Shown: in pieces, positions 1-13,194 of the stretch
Numbering within the stretch: the first letter of the stretch is position 1
How the letters are laid out: each line of letters starts with the position of its first letter
Assembly (NCBI GenBank): GCA_033807695.1
Contig: CM066301.1
Location: 4,774,001 to 4,838,000, forward strand
DNA length: 64,000 nt
Reading direction: 5' to 3'
From: Daedaleopsis sinensis
Lineage: Eukaryota; Basidiomycota; Agaricomycetes; Polyporales; Polyporaceae
Notes under the pieces: model-generated
Seen by the model: only the letters and a program-made list of their open reading frames with translations
The model's database searches: none
What the model was told of the DNA's origin: nothing
Position numbers and translations under genes: made by a program

Positions 1-180
1 TCTGTCCCTCTGTCCCTCTATCATCCCCGCCCGCACGTCGTGTCGACGTACCACTAGGTTCGTCGGGAATTAGGATGATTGACGAGCTATACGATATTCT
101 GGGAGGCATAATACAAGTAACGTTTCAACAAACCATCAGTGAACTAGTAGTGAAGCTCAAGCCCCGCCGCTGGCCCGCTG

Positions 181-3100
181 CTAACCCCGACTGCTGCCCT
201 GCACAAATTCTGACTGCGTCGGTCGTATCGAGTCCTGCTCTCGGATTGTGAAGTCGTAATTCTCTTCGATCACCTCCAGGGCGCGGTATTGGTGCGGCTT
301 CAGTGTCTTCAGCCACCTGGGATTATAGCAGTTACGCCACAATCCTATTGCAGGGTTTCCGATCGTGGAGCGCCTGGGGTTCGTGGATGCGATGCGCCCT
401 CGAGGACCACTGCCGCCTTGGGCACGCTTCTGCGGAAGGGTCTCCCAGTCATAGACATAGGCCGCGTAGAGCGTTCGGAGAAACGTTCGAAATTCGATGC
501 TCATCCAGTCGGAGTCAATGATGACGAAATTGTTCTCTCGGTTGCGCCTGCGCGGTAGCTCCCCATCCGTTTCATCTTCGCTGTGGTTATACGTCTCCAT
601 CTTGGTCAATAGCTCAAGGTGCTCGTCGTACTTCCGGTCCACTGCAACTTGGACAATAGCAGCGTGCAGCTAGATGTTCAAAACGCATGAGCTATCGAGT
701 AAGTGCTGCGTGACGTATGATAGTGTCGTGCTCACCGTAGTCCTTCGACTCTGCATTCTTTTCTTCCTTGCGTCCTCCTCGGGGTCGTCGTCAGATTGCG
801 GGTGGATTATCTTCCGGTAGTGTTCGCGGACCGTAGCCATGTACGTATCGAAGGAAGCTCCGATCTGGTAGGGTGTCCAGTAACGCTCGGGAAACGTGAG
901 ATCGGGCCTCGCGTACTGTCCGCCTTGCAGCGCCAGTATGAAATTTCGAATGAAGAAGTCGCGCGCCTCGACATTGATGGTAAACGAGGGCGGTCTCGAG
1001 AAATCAACGGTGAAGTTCTGCGGCGTGAAGTAGTCCTCGCCTTTAGGACTCGCGTGGTACCGAGAAATGTCAGAAGACGTCAGGCGAGGACACTTCTGGA
1101 CGATCTCTGCATACGTCCGCCCATTGACCAATCTCCTGAAGTGCATGCGGATGACGCTCTATAAGCCGGTCAGTACTTTGCCCCTGAAACCAAAGGAAAG
1201 GCTACTTACGGCAAGTCGAGTGAGATATGTCTTCTCGATGGCTTCCGCCTCCTCAGCTTCCGAGATGGTACGAGCATGTCCATCTTCTGTCGGCGGTACT
1301 TGTATACGCTGGGATTTGGCGCGAGAACTTCTAGGTGCTCGACCCTTCTTTGAGCGTTTCGCGAACTTCAAGTTGGTGACGGCAGCCGGAGCAGCGCCTT
1401 GCTCTATATGGCCGATACGTGCTTCAATCTGGCCCATGCGGCGTGTCATATCGCGGCTTGCCAAGGACAACCAGGTCAGAGATGCAAGAATAAGAGTCAA
1501 AAACGACTCACTTATGCTCGCGGTTTTCAGTGATCAGGGAGTTAATCTGGTCGAGCAGGTGGAACACTAGCTTGCCTGATCCAAGCGAAGTCTCGACCTC
1601 TGTCGCGGGCTCATTGAGATTACGATCCTCCTCGAGATTCTGATCCTCGACGAGATTCTGATCCTCATCGAGAATCTGATCCTCCTGGTCAAGCTGGATA
1701 GGGGACAACTTTCGTCAACTACAGGCCCGAGGCACGATGTTTATCTGGCATCAAACTTACCGTTGGGCACAGTTGTTGCTCCAAATACGCGTCAAATTTG
1801 ACCATGTCTTCGTCACCCTCGTCCTCGTCTTCGTCCTCGTAGTCGCCCTTATCGGCGCCCTCATCGGTTTCCCCCTCGCTGTCAGCGTCGGAGGACTCGC
1901 TGTTATCTCGATTACCAAAGTCATCATCGTAGTTGTAGCCATGAGCAGCCAGCTCCTCTTCCTCTACCCTCATGACAGTATCCTAGTAGACTATGAGCAG
2001 GCGGCTACACACCGAGATACAAACCACTCGCCTGACGCGCCCGTGCGGACCTTTTAGCTTGAGCCACGTCGGCCTTCTTTTTCCGAGCGCGTATAGATTG
2101 TGTCGCGATCGGTTGAGCCTGCGCTGATACCTTCCCTTTGACTCCGGGCTTGGCCTTAGCCTTAGCCTTGGCCTTGGCCGACTTAGAGCTCGCAAGAAAG
2201 CTGGGGAGTGGGAGTGACTCGTTGAGATTGGTCGGCACGCCCTACATGACTAGTCAGCGAACATCAATTGATGAGTACTGGGGCCTCACATTGTTCACTG
2301 AGTCCTGCTCAGGCGGTTGCATCACGGCGGCAGGCTCATGGTGCTGAAGGTCGAAATGGTTTTGGTCAGGTTGCGGAGCGGGCTGAGGCTGTACATGTTG
2401 CTCGCCGAGCGGGACATATTGTGCTTCTTGAGTACGGTTAGCGGGCACAGTAGGGTACGCGTGTTGTCGAGGGTCTTGATCTTGATAAGGTTGCGGATCG
2501 AGCTGAGGCTGTACATGTTGCTCGCCGAGCGGGACGTATTGTGCTTCTTGAGTACGGTTAGCGGGCACAGTAGGGTACGCGTGTTGTCGAGGGTCTTGAT
2601 CTTGATAAGGTTGCGGATCGAGCTGAGGCTGTACATGTTGCTCGCCGAGCGGGACGTATTGTGCTTCTTGAGTACGGTTAGCGGGCACAGTAGGGTACGC
2701 GTGTTGTCGAGGGTGAGCGTTCTGCAAGAGAGGCTGACCTGGGAGTGGATGATGTACGGCCGCATGATGAGAAGGTACTCTATGCGTGACCTGGCCAGGA
2801 GTGGTGGGATGTGCAGGAGCATATCCTTGTTCCAGCTGAGGCGCTGCATGATCATAAGCATGAGCTGGTGCACGCTCAGATGGAGGCGCCCCATGGTGAT
2901 GGGACGGGGGTGGCAGCGCACCACGATAATGTTCGATGTTCTGGTACGAAGCCTGACGGCGGAATTCCTGCGGGAGTTCGCCTCGGGGGGGATACTCCGA
3001 TGGGAACTGGGCTTGACGCTGATATTGCGGCGGAAACTGAGCTCCATACTGGTATTGCGACGGGAGCTGCTCCTGATATTGGTATTGCGGGGGGATCTGG

Positions 3101-5064
3101 GCTTGCGCATGGTAGCGCGGAGGCACCTGAGCCTGGAATTGCCACGGAATATCAGCTTGCGGCTGAGGTTGGGGGAGGATTGCGCCGGGATCGTATTGCA
3201 CATGGGCCTGAGCGCTATGGGCGCGCATATATGGATGCGGAGACGAAAATTGAGACTGAACTTTGTGCGCGCTGTGCTGTACGCGGGTGTCGGGCTGCGG
3301 ATACACAGGCTGAGGTCGAGGTTGAACGCGGTGCGTACGCTGGGTGGGATATGGAGCGCCAGCGATTTGTAAGTTGTACGCGCGTGTGCGACGATGTGAA
3401 GCCGAACGTTGAACTTGCGTGCGGGGGTCGTCATGTGAGACGGATTGAACGTTCTGCGCGCGTGTATCGAGCTGGAGAGCTGGGGGTTGAGACTGAACGT
3501 CCTGCGCGCGTGTATCAGGCTGGGGCGCCGGAGGTTGAGGCTGGATATACTGCGCGCGTGTATCAGGCTGGGGCGCCGGAGGTTGATGCTGGATATTCTG
3601 CGCGCGTGTATCGAGCTCGGGAGCCGGAGGTTGAGGCTGCACGTTCTGCGTGCGTGTGTCGGGCTGGGAAGCCGGAGGTTGAGGCTGGATATTCTGCGCG
3701 CGTGTATCAGGCTGGGGCGCCGGAGGTTGAGGCTGGATATTCTGCGCGCGTGTATCAGGTTGGGGCGCCGGAGGTTGATGCTGGATATTCTGCGCGCGTG
3801 TATCGAGCTCGGGAGCCGGAGGTTGAGGCTGCACGTTCTGCGTGCGTGTGTCGGGCTGGGAAGCCGGAGGTTGAGGCTGGATATTCTGCGCGCGTGTATC
3901 AGGCTGGGGCGCCGGAGGTTGAGGCTGGATATTCTGCGCGCGTGTATCGAGCTCGGGAGCCGGAGGTTGATATTGGATATTCTGCGTGCGTGTGTCGGGC
4001 TGGGAAGCCGGAGGTTGAGGCTGCACGTTCTGCGCGCGTGTATCAGGCTGGGGCGCCGGAGGTTGAGGCTGGATATTCTGCACGCGTGTGTCGAGCTGGG
4101 AAGCCGGGGCTCGAGGCTCAAAATCCTGCGTGCGTGTATCGGGCTGGGGAACGGGAGGTCGAGGCTGGATGTTATGTGCATGTATATCGTGCTGGAGAGG
4201 GAGTGGAACGTTGTGTGTACTCATGCCGGGCTGCGGAGCGGGACGTTGAGGTTGGACTTCGTCGCGATCCGAAGGGAGTGGAACCTTGCGAGCGCCGTAC
4301 TGTGGTCGAGGGACGCGGTGCATGCGGGGGTCGCCATGCGAGACGGATTGAACGTTTTGCGTACGCGTGTCATGATGCAGGACCGGAGCAGATGGTTGAG
4401 CGTTATTCTCAGCCAACTCGGCTGCTTTTACGAGCCCGTCTTTCTCGGGCAATCGGACCAAGGGAGGAGCCCATTGCTGAAAGTAGTCTATGAGTGCACT
4501 GTGACGATCAAACGGCAAAAAGAAGGTCGCACTGACCTGTGTGTCCGTCTTACTCGACTTCTCATTGATAAAATGTTCAGTGTTGTGACGACGCTTCTTG
4601 GCACTGGTGTGCGTGGATGATCTTGACGGTGGTAGAAGGAACACCTTCCCCGTAGGGGTCCCAGCTGGAGTAGTCGACGATGCTCCTGGATTCTGCCTGG
4701 CCGGAGCGCTCGGAGGGAGAAGTTGAGGCACCGCGACGCGAGCACCGGAATTTCCCGTCTCAAGCGCGGAAACCTCTACCGTGACGCCGGGCTGAGCGGA
4801 TTTCTGTTCTTGCTCTGTTACTGCTGTAGCTTCGATACTTTGAGGGTCGGATGTGGAGGGTATTGGAGTCCCTGCCATGATTGAGCGCGGAGCGGGTGGT
4901 CGTGAGGAAAGACGCAAAGGGCTCCTGGGGGTATTTAGTACTCTTGAAAAAGAAGAAAGACGGTTGTTAGCAAAGGATTGTAAGTAGCGCACACCAGTAC
5001 CACGTCGCACTAGTCGCAGCGAATGACAATGACTTGCACCACAAAGCAACAGTTTAGGCGTCAA
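181..5064 (-). CDS. multi-exon repeat-rich hypothetical protein (family with paralogue at 46.3 kb)
   Basis: Unknown function. The first exon (to about 2290) is a 936-codon open frame, proline/glutamine-rich; translation may begin at 5064 or at the internal Met at 4878. A 48-bp GT..AG intron (2289-2242) leads to a lysine/alanine-rich exon, then an acidic exon (DEDEDEGDED around 1810), a short Glu/Asp repeat exon (1508-1700), a basic exon (1159-1480) and a folded-looking C-terminal part (1150-181) with motifs GRTYAEIVQKCP, KGEDYFTPQNF and AIGLWRNCYN. The last intron (about 735-673) lies in the same codon context as the intron of the shorter gene at 46280-46845, whose product matches residues from the acidic linker to the end. 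The join near 2030 needs a GC..AG intron to keep frame. Because of the internal repeats, both strands carry long open frames at 2.3-4.5 kb; the minus strand is preferred because its exons splice into conserved C-terminal sequence. The acidic and basic stretches suggest a nuclear protein (inference). Confidence 0.6.
2373..2715 (-). repeat. three tandem copies of a 120-bp coding repeat
   Basis: Nearly identical 120-bp units (period exactly 120, one base change between first and later copies in the readable part) encode a 40-residue repeat containing DPRQHAYPTVPANRTQEAQ in the gene at 181-5064. The near identity implies recent duplication or homogenisation. Confidence 0.9.
3430..4180 (-). repeat. 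about twelve 60-bp coding repeats (PxPQPDTRAQNIQPQ type)
   Basis: Tandem 60-bp units encode 20-residue repeats of the form PAPQPDTRAQNIQPQP with variants ASQPDTRTQNV and APELDTRAQNIQ. The variants recur in blocks, so multi-unit segments have duplicated. The repeat keeps several frames open on both strands, which produces spurious long reading frames. Confidence 0.9.
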
Positions 5065-5207
5065 GTTCTCGGCAAAATCGGGCGGCCTCGCGCTTTATTG
5101 CGTGCTGAACGACCGTATTCGCAGGTAGAAGCGGCATAGCATAAAATGTCGTACAAAGTCTACAAATAATACATCAGACGACCTCTGAGAGGTCGCAGAT
5201 CTAGAGT

Positions 5208-8200
5208 TCAGATCGATGAGCATAGGCTGCCACGCGCCACGTAGAGACGATCGAGCACATACCAACACGATGTGATCGCGTGCGGCATACAAGGTACCGG
5301 CGAACATAAAGCGAGAGACTCGGAGAATGTGGTGATGTGAGAGTGAAGTGAAGTAGTAGTACCGAAGCCGTCAGTTCTGAACTCGTAATCGATCAGCGAG
5401 AAAGCACGAAGGTCATGAGAGCATGCACATACCCGATCTAATGAACGAATAACTATACACTCCTGCGCAATCTGCGACGGGGTATAGACAAGAGCGGCGA
5501 AATGGGAGATTATATCCGTTGGGCGAATAAGATGCGTCTCTGGATGGAACTCGTTGTAGCATAACCACGTCGCCAAGTCAGGAAACTTGAGGTAAGGATC
5601 TAACTTGCTGTGGTCTGGCGAGAGTGCCTTGAATTCTCTGATCAAGAGATAGGGTTCTTCGAGGGTACCGGCGGACTTGTCGGTTCGCGTGTGATAGAAT
5701 ATTCTCGAGATCTGGCCAGCCACTACTTGTCGCGTTCCTTGGACTGTCCGAGCGAAGAGGACGAAGGAGTTCCGCTTCGAACCACTGACGGTGCTGTATG
5801 TCACGTTGTCGTGTGGGAGATTGCGCACGTAATCGACGGCATCGGGAAGGTACGGGCGATCACTGATAACGCCATATTGTATGGAAGCGAATGACTGCGA
5901 AGAATCGCGATTCACGAGTTCCAGTAGCGTTTGGTACAGCTCTGGGGTCAGAGTGCGTCGTAGGCGTCGTTTGGCCCGTCGGGGTATTGCAGCAGCATCG
6001 GGATCGATCAGGGTGGCAAATATATCCTCGGATGGCGTCTGCATACGACTACCGAACGCATCTTGAAACGCGCGTACCATCTCTTGATAGACGTTCGCCG
6101 TACCCGAGGGCCAGGTCATCGAAGCCATCAAGCAGCGTAGCCCAACACCGAGATAGAAGTAGCGGATGAATGTCTTCGGCATATCATCTAGTAGAGCGTT
6201 GTCAACACAAGGTTATTCATCATGAATGCCACTGACTACGCACACGGCTTATTGTTGGTCTGGAGCCTCTGTAGAGTTCCGTTGTATCGCTCGAACGGAA
6301 ACGCCCACCAGCCGTGTGTCGGACCGAACAAGAGCAAGCATTCTTTCAGATGGAGCGATAGATGCTGGTTTGGAACAAGATCGGCGTCGTATAGATTGCG
6401 CAAACCTCGTAGATATGCCTCCATATGAGCGTCGAAGGTGTTGGCGCGATCACTCGTCATGGTACGACGAGTAGCGAGATCGACCGCGGCGATGAGGTGC
6501 ATGAAGTTGTCGAGAGCATGAAATTCCATGGACGAAGGCGACTTCGTACCCCAGAGTCGTCCGAGGGTAATGACCATGCAGACTGTGCAGAGGGTTCGCC
6601 AATGGTCAGCCTTGAGTTTTCCATGGGAAGTGTTGCCGATATTCGGCGGAGGTTTCTCCAACCAAGATGGTATGAACATATCGCGGATGTCGTTGCGCAA
6701 CTCGTTCAACACCGTGCTCGTGAGTACATCCCACACTGACTCCGGCTCCTCGGGCAGTCGAAATTCGGTGGTCGGCTCTTCATGTGCTTGGGGAAGGCGG
6801 AAAGCAGAGATCCCGCCCTCGACGGCTCTCACCTATCACGGAACTTAGCTCTATACCTGGACATGACGTAGTAGCCACGGCACATACCCATGCAATGATA
6901 GCTCGAGCAATCTCAAGCTTCGTACTCTTTGTGGGGGAGAATTCAACCATGTTGAGCTTCGCAACCGCTACGAGGTAGTCCCGTCTAGCACTAGCCACGG
7001 TCGACTCTTCGTTCGCATGTAGTCCTCGTGAGATGCACCTCAGTTGTTCCTCCTGCTTCGACTTATCATGAGGCGCTGTTCGACCCTGCTTCTTACGTTT
7101 CTCGGCGGTCTTGAGACCCCAGATTCGGAGGCAGTGATGTCGTAGTTCGCCTAGGAACAGATTATGCATAGCATCCAGGAGAGCATATCGTGTCGGATCC
7201 CAATAGGGCAAGCGCAAGAGCTCGGACCAGCGAATGCCGTGGGCATGAAAAAGGTCTTCACGAGCCTTTAGTGTCGGAGCGTCGCGCCATGCTTTGGCAT
7301 GACGCAGATGCTCCACCCATGACGGTTGGGACGGCCATGAACTTCGGTCCAGGTTATTGATGTCCGAATCGAGAAGGGCACAGAAGTTGCACATGTGAGC
7401 AGAAGAGTAGGATGCGAAACCTGCGGTCTTGCGCAATGCGGGAAGGTCGCAGACAAGCGGAATGACAGCGACGCGCACGAGCCGTCCACTAGCCTTTGCA
7501 TGTGTCTTCTCGAGGAATATTCCTGGGTTCCACAGTGCAAGCAATTCGTCTACGAGGGGCCGGAGGAGATGATTCAGTTCAGTGACATCAGGCTCGCGGG
7601 GCCCGGGTATGATCCCAGCAAGGTAAATGTTTTCCGGGCGATAGCGTATATCGGGAGGAAGATTCATGCATGCAAGGTATATGGCGCCGATACTATATGA
7701 CTTGCCAGCTGCTTTGTTGCCGCGAGGATTGAACCAGTCAACAAACAAGCTGAACACAAGATGGATGTCCCCGTCAACCTGAGCGGAAAACAGGTTCCTG
7801 CCATCCGGACCACGGAAGTTTCGGATGCCGGGAGTCTGCATGAAGTCGGTCCAAGGACCATTCGGAGAGGCTGATTTCGTCTTCCTCCAGGAATTCTCGA
7901 CGTGGCTCTCGATACCTGCCCTCAGAAGGAACTCCGATATCCATCCCTGGAAACTACGACAGGGAAACGTCTTGAATGGTGTCCATCGCGACCGTCTGGA
8001 AGTCCCAGGACGAGAGCCTTCAACGACGTGTTCGTACACCAAGGGCTCGTTGCAGACTTTAGAGCGCGGGGTCGCCTTGTGAGTGCAGAGTCGGGGGAAC
8101 GGGTCGTCGGGACAGAGTGGATTGGCGCGGTAGGTCGCGAAGCACTTCCGGCAACATGCATAGGTGACAATGTCCGGTACAACGTGGAGGAGCTTCATCG

Positions 8201-9390
8201 CAGTACGAACGTCCTTTGGCAGACATTCGAGAAGCGCGAGTTGTTCTGCCGTGGGTCGTGGTGTCTGACAGTAAAGTACGCCCATTAGAACGACCTTAAG
8301 AACAGACAGGATATAGCCGACGATTGGTCGTGATACAGCAGCCATAGCATGAACAACTACGACCATCATGAGAGCAGCGATAATGAACGGCTCTAAATTG
8401 GTCCGTTCTTGCAGACGAACGGCTACCGAAACAGATGAGCATAAGCTCCAGCGTTCACGAGTAACGTTCGACGACTTACGTGCGGTAATAAGCACCGGCT
8501 CCTTCGCGTTCGGTAGGTCATAATAACCCGGTAGCTGTGCCATGATTTTGGCTTCGTCCCAAGACCAGCCAACAACTTGCTCAAGCCGCGCGAGCTCGTA
8601 TTCGACCCTGCGGACGATGGCAGTCCGTGTCCCATCGCAGTCTGGTCTACCCATGGGTAGGATGGCTGTGTTCAGCTCGATCCTTCGATCTTCCAGCCAG
8701 GCGCGAAAGTCAAGGAATTGCCTGTTCTCAGAAGTCTGCGCTACAAGTCCTGGCGGTTCTGAGATCGAGGAGGGGAGAGACTGGAATGTCACCCGGGTAG
8801 AGAGGGGAATCTGTCGAGAGCGATGGTGGATTCGAGATTGGATGTTACCCAGGAGAACGATCCGTTCTCGTACGGGGTCCTATCCGAGTGACCGCGGTGA
8901 GAACAACCCTGTAGAATTTCAGAACGGAACGTACCTTCAGCGAAAGATCATCCATTTTCGCCACTATGTCTTCGTTAGCGGATCTCGGATTAGGTTCCAC
9001 CTGGAGTGCGTCATCTAAGTAAAGCGCAGCATCCATCCGTGAACTGTCATTGCTGACCTTATCGTGTCTTCGATGAATATCGCGAGTGATCTCTTCGACA
9101 TCGCGAGAGCGTACAGGCGTAGACGTAGACTCTTGCGGTCGCAAGGTCGCGAGCAAGATTCGCGCCCCAGCGTCCTCCGCCTCCGCCTCCGCCTCCGCTT
9201 CCGCCGCCCGCCCCGGCTCTGGCACGGACCCTGACCCCACCTGCTTGACAGTCTGGGATCGACGTTTGACATCTGCTATTTGGTGGGCCTTGAACTTCGT
9301 AGCGGTTAGCTTCGCTCCGGGTTGCTTTATCCCCCATTCGTCTTCGTAGGTTGAAGTCTTCGTACAAACAGTACAAACACAAATGGGCAT
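5208..9390 (-). CDS. Plavaka-type CACTA (Tnp2-like) transposase
   Basis: Transposase of a fungal CACTA/En-Spm element of the Plavaka group. A short N-terminal exon (9390 to about 8850) starts MPICVCTVC, a zinc-finger-like Cys cluster, followed by an Ala/Glu-rich linker. The main exon (8792 to about 6850) carries the Tnp2 core: FSLFVDWFNPRG with a conserved acidic residue, a CNFC pair near 7380, and YALLDAMHNLFLGELRHH, the hallmark 'D.MHNLFLG' motif. Continuation exons (6832-6236 and 6182 to about 5440) hold the C-terminal LHALDNFMHL-like helices, the FPFERYNGTLQR motif and a beta-rich tail (KRNSFVLFARTVQGTRQ). No stop or frameshift is seen inside the exons, so the copy looks intact. The exact C-terminus is uncertain: a GT at about 5435 may begin another intron. 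I could not identify terminal inverted repeats or target duplications by eye. Confidence 0.85.
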
Positions 9391-9651
9391 GATTATGAGC
9401 CCTCCCCGTGGTGTGGTGTTGTTGCAGCAGCAGAGGGATGGACTGGGATGGGACGTCGTCGGTCGCGGTGAGGGACGACTGCAGTGAGAACTATTCTGGC
9501 TACCGACGTCGGATGAACATCGATAAACTGATTTATGGAGAATTTCGGAACAATCGTGCGATGATCCCGGAAGATGACATTAATTACATATTTAACCGCT
9601 ACATAGGATATTACATCGTCGACTCCGGCCAAAGCTTGATCATCTCAAGAC

Positions 9652-11631
9652 TCAGAGGGTATCCCACCATGGATGATCACTGGAAGGTGGAGAGGATGGC
9701 GAGGGCGAGGGCGAAGGCGAGGGCCACGATAGACTCAAAGGAGACGGCAAGCTAAGCCTCACAACCGGAAACCATACAGTCCACGCTGCGCAAATTAAGA
9801 TCGCCCAGAAGACGGCGATGAAGAGTGCATCGAGCTCATCGAATCGGGGTGCGTAACATATCCACTGATAAGCGGCTGTGAGAAAGCGCTGTGCGTATGA
9901 GGTGGGCAGATTGAGCGAGGGATGCCCAGGGGAGGCTGTCGGCGGAAAAGGCTCACCTGCCAGGTTGAGCACCGACTCGAGCATAAGAGCGCGACTTTCT
10001 TGATAGCCACCTTCACTTCAGTGGTTGCTGCGAAGGCGCGAGGCTCTACCGTTGCATATGTAGGTGTTAGCAAAAGATAATATACTTCCCTGTGGTCCTA
10101 CTTGCCTGAGTTTTCAGCGAGCGCGATCGCGGCCTGTTCTGATACACATTGCGCCACATTGGACATTGGTGGAGGTATCAGGGTCTTATTGCGGGCATCG
10201 GGAGCTTTGGAATTGTCGGGAGCTACAGTGCGGAGTGACACGGAATAGTTGGGAGCGACGTCGGTTGAACTGGCAGCGTGAACAGCGTCGGACGGGTTAA
10301 GACCGCCGGGAGCAACGGGTACGTGGACAGGGGCGAGAGCGTCGGGAACGTCGGGAACAACGGGAGTTTCTAGAGCGCCCGGAGCGTCGGGAACGTCGGG
10401 AACGTCGGGAGCGTCGGGAGCGTCGGGGGAGTCGTGGGATTCGGGAGCGTCGCGGGATTTGAACTCTGCGAACATGTGAGGACTAAACACAACTACGGCG
10501 AAGGCAACCTACGTACCGGAAAAGCCAGATTCGTAAGGCTCTGCTTGCTCAAGCTCTTGATCTAACGTCCGAGCAGGCTCTGCGCAACCTGCAATATCTC
10601 CGAGTCCCACAACCATGCCCTTGGTTCTCTCGGCGGTCAAGTGGATGTCCTCCTCACACTCGCTAAGTCGCTGGAGCCGACATCCCATCTCTTCCTGGAT
10701 GGCGATGACCTCAGCGACGTTATTCGCCATGCGCTCCATAGCCTGATTGTCGGCGAGGCGCTGAGTTTGAAGAGTTGCGACGGCGAGTTGTGTCTTGCTG
10801 AACTTCTGGTCAAGGCTTTGTATCATGTCGACAGTGCCCTCCTGCAACTGGTCCATACTTCGTCGTTCTTTGATGATGGTTTCTGTATCAACTTCAGATA
10901 TGCAGTATAGTATTTCGCGATGATGGGATAACATACCTTGCGTCTTGAGCAATAGAGCCTTAGACGTATTCACAGAAGCCGCAAGTTGGGCTTTGACCAT
11001 GGAGAGTTCGTTTTCAAGTTCAGAAGTCCGCTTGTCCAACTCGGTCTACACCCGTAGTTCAGGAAAGGATTTGATGGGAGGGCGGTTTGTCATTTACTTA
11101 CCTGCATGCGCTGCACTTGGCGAATAGAGATCGCAAAGTTTCTAGGAACGAGGATCGTGGAGTCGTTGTCACTAGAACCGACATCCTCTGATATCGTTTC
11201 TCCAAGCCTACACTAGCGGTTAGAACCCCGTATACGTGTGAAAAAGACGGTGCGGATATTTACGGATAGTACAAACGTGGTAGAGGATTTTTCCTGACGG
11301 GTAACCGAGATTGTCCTAGCGAAAGCTGCAGCGATGAGAACGACGACACCAGTGGAGTGATATATTCGTCATCGGGTGTGCGCATGGTTGCAGGAGGATT
11401 GAAGAAGATATCGCTTTCTGTTTCCGAATGGTCGTCACTCGATACGCTGGACCGAGGCGATACTGAGCTAGGCTGAGGAGAGCTATCGCGATCGATGAAG
11501 GGAGGAGTGCTATCAAGGGGAGACGAGGAAACGTCGCAGCCAGATCCCGCCGCCGTTGTGTCGTCTGGATTGTCCTTGATATCGTCGAACGACGAGTGCC
11601 CAACGTCTGAGATGTCTTTCGCGAGAGGAGT
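9652..11631 (-). CDS. coiled-coil protein with C-terminal membrane segment
   Basis: Unknown function. Start chosen at MTPLAKDISD (11631). Exon 1 is Ser/Asp/Pro-rich; it splices at about 11270 into an exon with ILVPRNFAISIRQVQRMQ, then a long helical stretch (11050-10530) beginning TELDKRTSELENELSMVKAQ, typical of a coiled coil. A low-complexity exon (10490-10100) has PDAPDVPDVPDAP repeats. The last exon includes FLTAAYQWICYAPRF and the hydrophobic helix ALFIAVFWAILICAAWTVWF, followed by a Ser/Pro tail. The arrangement (soluble N-terminus, coiled coil, single membrane span near the C-terminus) suggests a membrane-tethered scaffold, but no family was recognised. Several introns are inferred from GT..AG signals. 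Confidence 0.6.
10320..10440. repeat. imperfect 9-bp minisatellite in coding sequence
   Basis: Repeated gtcgggaac/gtcgggagc units on the + strand encode the PDVPDAP repeat on the minus strand. Confidence 0.8.
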
Positions 11632-11921
11632 CATGACTGAGCAATGAGAAGAGTACGGGGGAGTAGCCGTGTAGTGGGAAGAGGGAGAGAGTAGGCGACA
11701 TTTGAACCATGGACCCAGCTGGAGGAGGGAGAACAAAGGAAAGTGACTGCGTTTAGGCGCTGTAGGACCTCTCGCTGCTATTAGCTAAGGCTTAAGACGC
11801 CCCCCGCCACAATGTAAACAGAGCTTCCTTCGGCGGCGTGAAACCTTGACAAAGGAACCTCTTGCTCCTCTCCACTCTAGATCTCGTAAATTCATCCAAC
11901 TGACCTCATATAAACAACAGA

Positions 11922-12817
11922 ATGCGCCGAATGCCCCTTCCTCACCTCCCGCGCCACTTCCGCTTCGAATATCTCAGCGCTGCTCTCGCAGATGGAACAA
12001 CTCGCGTGAGCTTTCCGTTCGACGATCTGATACATAGTTTCTTGTCACCTTTAACATCTCCCCGTCACAGTGTTGAATACTACTACTTCTACCGAGTACG
12101 ACTCGAGTGGACCCCTAAACATTCCGTGTATCTCAACGGGATGCCGGGCTGGTTTGCGGGCGACGTCGAAGTTGCAGTGGTTGGTTTCCATTCAGAGGAG
12201 GAGAGCATTGATACCAGTAAGTCAACGTTGTTCGTGCGTGTACACTGCTGACCTGTCTTCCAGAGGCCTTGATCATCATCGAAGGCGACAGCGGACGAGT
12301 TTGTTTCGCGAAGTACATTGACCCCAGCTGGATTGTCGAGACGCAGGCGGTGAGTACTACGTTCCAGCCCTGTTACAAGGGCCCTGTTCCTCATCAAACA
12401 TAGGGCCCGTCGACGTTCCGTTGGTCCACGTCCAACAACGATGGTGTCCGTCTCTACTGCTTGACCTTCCGAAGCGGTCCTGCCGACGCCGCGCGATTCG
12501 CGCGACTATTCGAAGAAGGGAGGGCGCTTGCCTTGCGTACACGCCCTATTGAAGACCCTCCCTTGGAGGAGCTGCACCTCTTCGGGATGGACGATGGTGC
12601 TCAAGCTCGTGCCGAAGGTGCTCAAGCTCGTGCTGGGGGCGCTCAAGAGGCTGCTCAAGCTCTTGCTGTGGTCGCTGACCCTGGAGGGTACAGAGACTTC
12701 TGCTTCCCCGACTTCGGCGTGGCGGAGTACTTAGGGGTGTTCGTGGTGCTCATCGTCATCCGCATCTTAACCGGGCTCGCTGATCGACTCGTGAGCTTTG
12801 TCTCTACCTTCTTGTAG
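11922..12817 (+). CDS. small hypothetical protein with C-terminal membrane anchor
   Basis: Three exons: 11922 to about 12218, about 12263-12350, and about 12405 to 12817. Splices keep frame (IDT|KALIIIEGDSGRVCF and VETQA|GPSTFRWST). The N-terminal half looks globular (FRFEYLSAALADGTTRVSF, VRLEWTPKHSVYLNGMPGW). It is followed by an Ala/Gly/Gln repeat (GAQARAEGAQARAGGAQEAA) and a hydrophobic C-terminal helix (YLGVFVVLIVIRILTGL). Probably tail-anchored. No known domain was recognised. Confidence 0.65.
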
Positions 12818-13194
12818 CATGCCGGTCATCATCTCGAAGATTCTACCTAGATGTTCATATAGTCATCAGAGAGCGCGCCTGTGTTGTACCTTGAACTTCC
12901 TTCTATCAGTCAATGAAACCGTGATCCACCCTTTCTATCTTTGCATTCACCGTATGTTCACTCGCTCGACTAATAAGCACGCATGGCGGCTGTAGTCGAT
13001 GCTGAACAGCAGTAAACGTGATGTGATGTGGCTGATAATACATTAATAACTACATAATCCTTGCGTCCAAGCGCACGTGCGGTGTATGTTCAGTGTCGTC
13101 GACGTTAAGAAGTTGCCTCCGATTCCGAAGGCGGCGTCTGAGGACAGCGAACTAGAGGACTGTGAGTGAATGGCGATGACCCTATAACCTGCGA
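12818..13194. other. intergenic, no feature seen
   Basis: Space between the 3' ends of convergent genes. No conserved coding pattern or repeat was noticed. Confidence 0.5.

Noticed and set aside
2811..4493. 560-codon + strand open frame rich in RVYQAG repeats
   Set aside because: It is the antisense reading of the 60-bp coding repeats. The minus-strand frame is longer and splices into conserved downstream exons.
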